This document shows positions 14,172-16,253 of a stretch of 16,253 bases of DNA, in pieces. The notes under the pieces were generated by a model that saw only the letters and a program-made list of their open reading frames with translations, was not told the origin of the DNA and ran no database searches. Position 1 is the first letter of the stretch. Each line of letters starts with the position of its first letter. Source of the DNA: Flavobacterium sp. (GTDB taxonomy: Bacteria > Bacteroidota > Bacteroidia > Flavobacteriales > Flavobacteriaceae); NCBI GenBank assembly GCA_005792865.1, contig SXQR01000055.1, forward strand, positions 1 through 16,253, given 5' to 3'. A program made the position numbers and the translations under genes.

Positions 14172-14927
14172 TCATTTCCCCATAATTGTACTGCAGTCCG
14201 GACCCGTAAAAACATTCGTTTGCGCGACATTCCATTGCGATTGGCCGAGCCACGAAAGATCGCCCGGGTCGAGGCAGATCATGCCCATTGAAGGAAGATT
14301 GTCCAATTTTAAAGGGGGAGCCGATGCCTTTTGCGAATTCCAGGTCCTTCCGTTCTGGATGTTGACATAGGACAGAAAAGGATTGGAGCCACAATCGAGC
14401 CTTATTATCCCGGTCATGCGGGCGTCGAGTTCCCAAACTTGCGTGTCCCGGATGACAAGTTCGCGCAAATTCCACATTTCATCCAGGTCAAGCCACGCGA
14501 TTGGATTTTGCCCACAGCTGAGCCTGCGCAGCTGCGGATATTGTTGGAGCGGCACACTTGACAATTGGTTGCCGTCCACCTCGAGGGCTTCCAGCGAATC
14601 GCTTAATTGGGGGATTGCCGGAATGTGATTGCCCCGGCACCTGAGCCATTTCAGGTTTACAAAAAGTGACAGTCCCTCCAGCGAATGAATGGTTGGCAGG
14701 CCAGGCGCGGACGATAGGTCAAGGCCGAAGACCGCCGCCGCTTCCGCCATGGAGATTTCTCCATCGTGGTTGGCATCCGGGCTGGCATTAAATTGATTGG
14801 GGTTGCCGCCCGATAGCGACGCGACCGGATAGGAGATTAGCCTGTCCTTAAGGGCGGGATCGGGAAAATCGATATTTTGTGCCGTGCAGCCGATGGCGGC
14901 CGCTACCAGTGGAATGAACCAATTCAT
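14172..14927 (-). CDS. Small EF-hand and leucine-rich-repeat exported protein
   Basis: A 251-residue protein. The first 17 residues are hydrophobic and include AAAIGC, so C14 may be a lipobox cysteine, but there is no basic n-region and export is uncertain. The start is fixed by an in-frame TAA two codons upstream. An EF-hand-type calcium loop, DANHDGEISMAE (51-62), follows. Then come about five leucine-rich repeats of 20-21 residues: LKWLRCRGN (92-100), LEALEVDGN (112-120), LRRLSCGQN (133-141), LRELVIRDT (154-162), IIRLDCGSN (174-182). Large flavobacterial surface LRR proteins begin the same way but normally end in a type IX secretion sorting domain. Here the protein ends soon after the repeats with no such tail, so it may be a periplasmic or lipoprotein version, or a truncated relative. 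It probably mediates binding; no ligand is suggested. Confidence 0.8.
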   Translation of the reverse strand: MNWFIPLVAAAIGCTAQNIDFPDPALKDRLISYPVASLSGGNPNQFNASPDANHDGEISMAEAAAVFGLDLSSAPGLPTIHSLEGLSLFVNLKWLRCRGNHIPAIPQLSDSLEALEVDGNQLSSVPLQQYPQLRRLSCGQNPIAWLDLDEMWNLRELVIRDTQVWELDARMTGIIRLDCGSNPFLSYVNIQNGRTWNSQKASAPPLKLDNLPSMGMICLDPGDLSWLGQSQWNVAQTNVFTGPDCSTIMGK

Positions 14928-14931
14928 GACT

Positions 14932-14949
14932 TAGTTTTTGGCTAAACTA
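14932..14949. promoter_or_regulatory. Inverted repeat just upstream of the LRR gene
   Basis: tagttt and aaacta are separated by 6 nt, only 4 bases before the ATG at 14927. On the minus strand it would form a small hairpin in the leader or serve as an operator. No clear TAnnTTTG box was found upstream; the nearest candidates have one mismatch each. Confidence 0.25.
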
Positions 14950-14996
14950 TGATTCAGTTCCAGGGGAATTTTACGGGAAAACCGTCGAAAAATAGC

Positions 14997-15010
14997 AGCT
15001 GTCAGCTGTC
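14997..15010. repeat. 7-bp direct repeat (agctgtc, 2 copies)
   Basis: Two perfect tandem copies of agctgtc, preceded by agc, in the gap between the LRR gene and the PLP enzyme gene. Each copy includes part of a cagctg palindrome. Bases 15011-15046 between this and the next repeat show nothing recognisable. Confidence 0.5.
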
Positions 15011-15046
15011 CGTATGATCGTGGTCGCCCGGAAGCGAATCCTTTCA

Positions 15047-15088
15047 AGCCACCAGCCACTAGCCACTAACCACTAACCACTAGCCACT
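15047..15088. repeat. 7-bp tandem repeat (agccact/aaccact, 6 copies)
   Basis: Six contiguous heptamers: agccacc, agccact, agccact, aaccact, aaccact, agccact. They differ only at the second and the last base. The array runs into the stop codon of the PLP enzyme gene (15087-15089), so it lies exactly at the 3' end of that gene. No hairpin or T-tract is visible, so a terminator role is not supported. Confidence 0.8.
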
Positions 15089-16253
15089 ACAACACCGCCG
15101 TCTCCACCATGCATTCCCGCATCATCTTCCACGTGCGCCCGATATCGTTGTCAAGCCCGATCGAGAACCTCACAAGCCCGTCGGTGAGTCCCATCGCGGC
15201 CTGCTCATCGGCAGGGATCTCGCTCGAGGTCGAAGTTCCCGGCGCACTGAACAGCGTTTTGTAGAACCCGAGGCTCACCGCGAGGTATCCCAGGTTGCGC
15301 TCTTGCATGAGTTCCATCATCGCGACGGCCTTGTCGGCGCTTGTGGCATCCACGGTCAGCATCCCGCCAAAACCGTATTCGGCATTCATCATGGTTTTGT
15401 ACAGCTCGTGGCCCGGATGGCTGGCAAGCCCCGGATAAACAGTCTTGATACCCGCCGATTCAAATTTCGCGGCCAGGTACAGCGCATTTTGGCTGTGCTG
15501 CTTCATCCTGATGTGCAACGTCCGCAGGTTTTTCATCACACTCGCGCTGCGCAGGGAATCCATCGTCGGGCCCAACAGCATGCTCGCGCCCCAGTTCACG
15601 TCCTTGAGTGAATTGATAAATTCCCGCGACGCGCAGGTAACGCCCGCCACGGTATCGCTCGATCCGTTGATGTACTTGGTAAGCGAATGGATCACGATAT
15701 CGGCGCCGAATTTGACGGGAGCGATCGCAAGAGGCGAGAAGGTGTTGTCAACAACCAGTTTAAGTTGGTGCTTTTTGGCAATCCGCGATAGCGAAGCTAT
15801 ATCTGCTACCTCCAAAAGTGGGTTAGAAACCGTTTCGCAGTAAAGGACTTTCGTGTGGGGCGTAATCGCGGCCTCGACGACTTCCATTTTGGTAATGTCA
15901 ACAAATGAGGTGCTGATGCCCAACCGCGGGGCAAAATTCTTAAGGAAAGCGTATGTTCCGCCGTAAATCGTGCGGCTCGAGACGATGTGGTCGCCCTGGC
16001 CGCAAAGCTGCAAAAGCGTCGGGGTGATCGCACCCATGCCCGATGCCGAAACATTCGCCGCCTCTGTTCCCTCCATCGCCGCAAGGGCCTGGTCAAGGTA
16101 GAGGTTGCTGGGTGAGGAATGCCTTGAGTAGAGGTAGCAGCCCTCGGCGTTGCCCTCGAAGGTGTCGAACATCTTCTTGGCCGATAAAAAAGTATAGGTA
16201 GATGAATCTGATATCGAAGGGTTTACGCCTCCAAACTCGCCAAAGTACTGAAG
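15087..16253 (-). CDS. Trans-sulfuration-family PLP enzyme (Cys/Met metabolism), N-terminus missing
   Basis: The frame is open from the right edge to TAG at 15089-15087 (388 residues), so the 5' end is outside the window. The visible part starts QYFGEFGGVNPSISDSST, which continues into MFDTFEGNAEGCYLYSRHSS; an ATG at 16172 is therefore internal, not the start. PLP-enzyme landmarks are YSR (cofactor phosphate contact), TIYGGTYAFL, CETVSNPLLEVADI, DNTFSPLAIAP (aspartate to the pyridine nitrogen) and SLTKYI, whose lysine (codon at 15677-15675) forms the Schiff base. This family includes cystathionine gamma-synthase and lyase, O-acetylhomoserine sulfhydrylase and methionine gamma-lyase. A glycine follows the YG motif where methionine gamma-lyase has its special cysteine, which argues against that activity. 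The exact reaction is undecided. Confidence 0.9.
   Translation of the reverse strand, partial: LQYFGEFGGVNPSISDSSTYTFLSAKKMFDTFEGNAEGCYLYSRHSSPSNLYLDQALAAMEGTEAANVSASGMGAITPTLLQLCGQGDHIVSSRTIYGGTYAFLKNFAPRLGISTSFVDITKMEVVEAAITPHTKVLYCETVSNPLLEVADIASLSRIAKKHQLKLVVDNTFSPLAIAPVKFGADIVIHSLTKYINGSSDTVAGVTCASREFINSLKDVNWGASMLLGPTMDSLRSASVMKNLRTLHIRMKQHSQNALYLAAKFESAGIKTVYPGLASHPGHELYKTMMNAEYGFGGMLTVDATSADKAVAMMELMQERNLGYLAVSLGFYKTLFSAPGTSTSSEIPADEQAAMGLTDGLVRFSIGLDNDIGRTWKMMRECMVETAVL

Noticed and set aside
15047..15088. CRISPR-like array
   Set aside because: The units are contiguous 7-mers without spacers and there are no cas genes.
1..16253. tRNA, rRNA, insertion sequence, phage or origin features
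   Set aside because: I saw no cloverleaf-like sequence, transposase or integrase motif, or terminal inverted repeats with target duplications.

Overview
This 16.3-kb window looks like the chromosome of a flavobacterium or close relative (Bacteroidota, Flavobacteriia). The evidence is the gene neighbourhoods (tpx-dgkA-ftsK-lolA-lptF/G-ribB; peroxiredoxin-thioredoxin-DUF6952), promoters with the Bacteroidota TAnnTTTG box, and a near absence of Shine-Dalgarno leaders. By eye the G+C is around or just over 50%, high for the group. Almost everything is housekeeping or conserved accessory genome. I see no phage, transposon, CRISPR array, tRNA or rRNA.

Layout. (1) 2-3524, plus strand: the 3' end of a Y-family polymerase (DinB) overlaps a second-type DnaE polymerase, a pair that resembles a translesion mutasome. 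(2) 10705 down to 3521, minus strand: a tightly packed six-gene run, tpx, dgkA, ftsK, lolA, an LptF/LptG permease and ribB. Its last gene converges on dnaE with overlapping stop codons. The run combines peroxide defence, lipid recycling, chromosome segregation, lipoprotein and LPS export and riboflavin synthesis. The GTP cyclohydrolase II half of RibB has lost its zinc cysteines. (3) 10706-11121: a 416-bp gap with no convincing protein gene. It holds a tpx promoter box, two related hairpins, a structured repeat-like element and a heptamer tandem repeat. (4) 12362 down to 11122, minus strand: peroxiredoxin, an atypical WCGNC thioredoxin and a small DUF6952 protein, driven by a well-formed promoter. 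(5) 12498-14171, plus strand: an APC-type amino acid permease, divergent from the peroxiredoxin. (6) 14927-14172, minus strand: a small EF-hand/leucine-rich-repeat exported protein, abutting the permease tail to tail. (7) 14928-15086: a gap with two more heptamer repeats. (8) 16253-15087, minus strand: a trans-sulfuration-family PLP enzyme whose N-terminus lies off the right edge.

The points most worth following are the structured intergenic element at 10840-11015, the heptamer repeats, the degenerate GCHII domain, the peroxiredoxin-thioredoxin-DUF6952 module and the DinB-DnaE pair. None amounts to a clearly new system on sequence alone.
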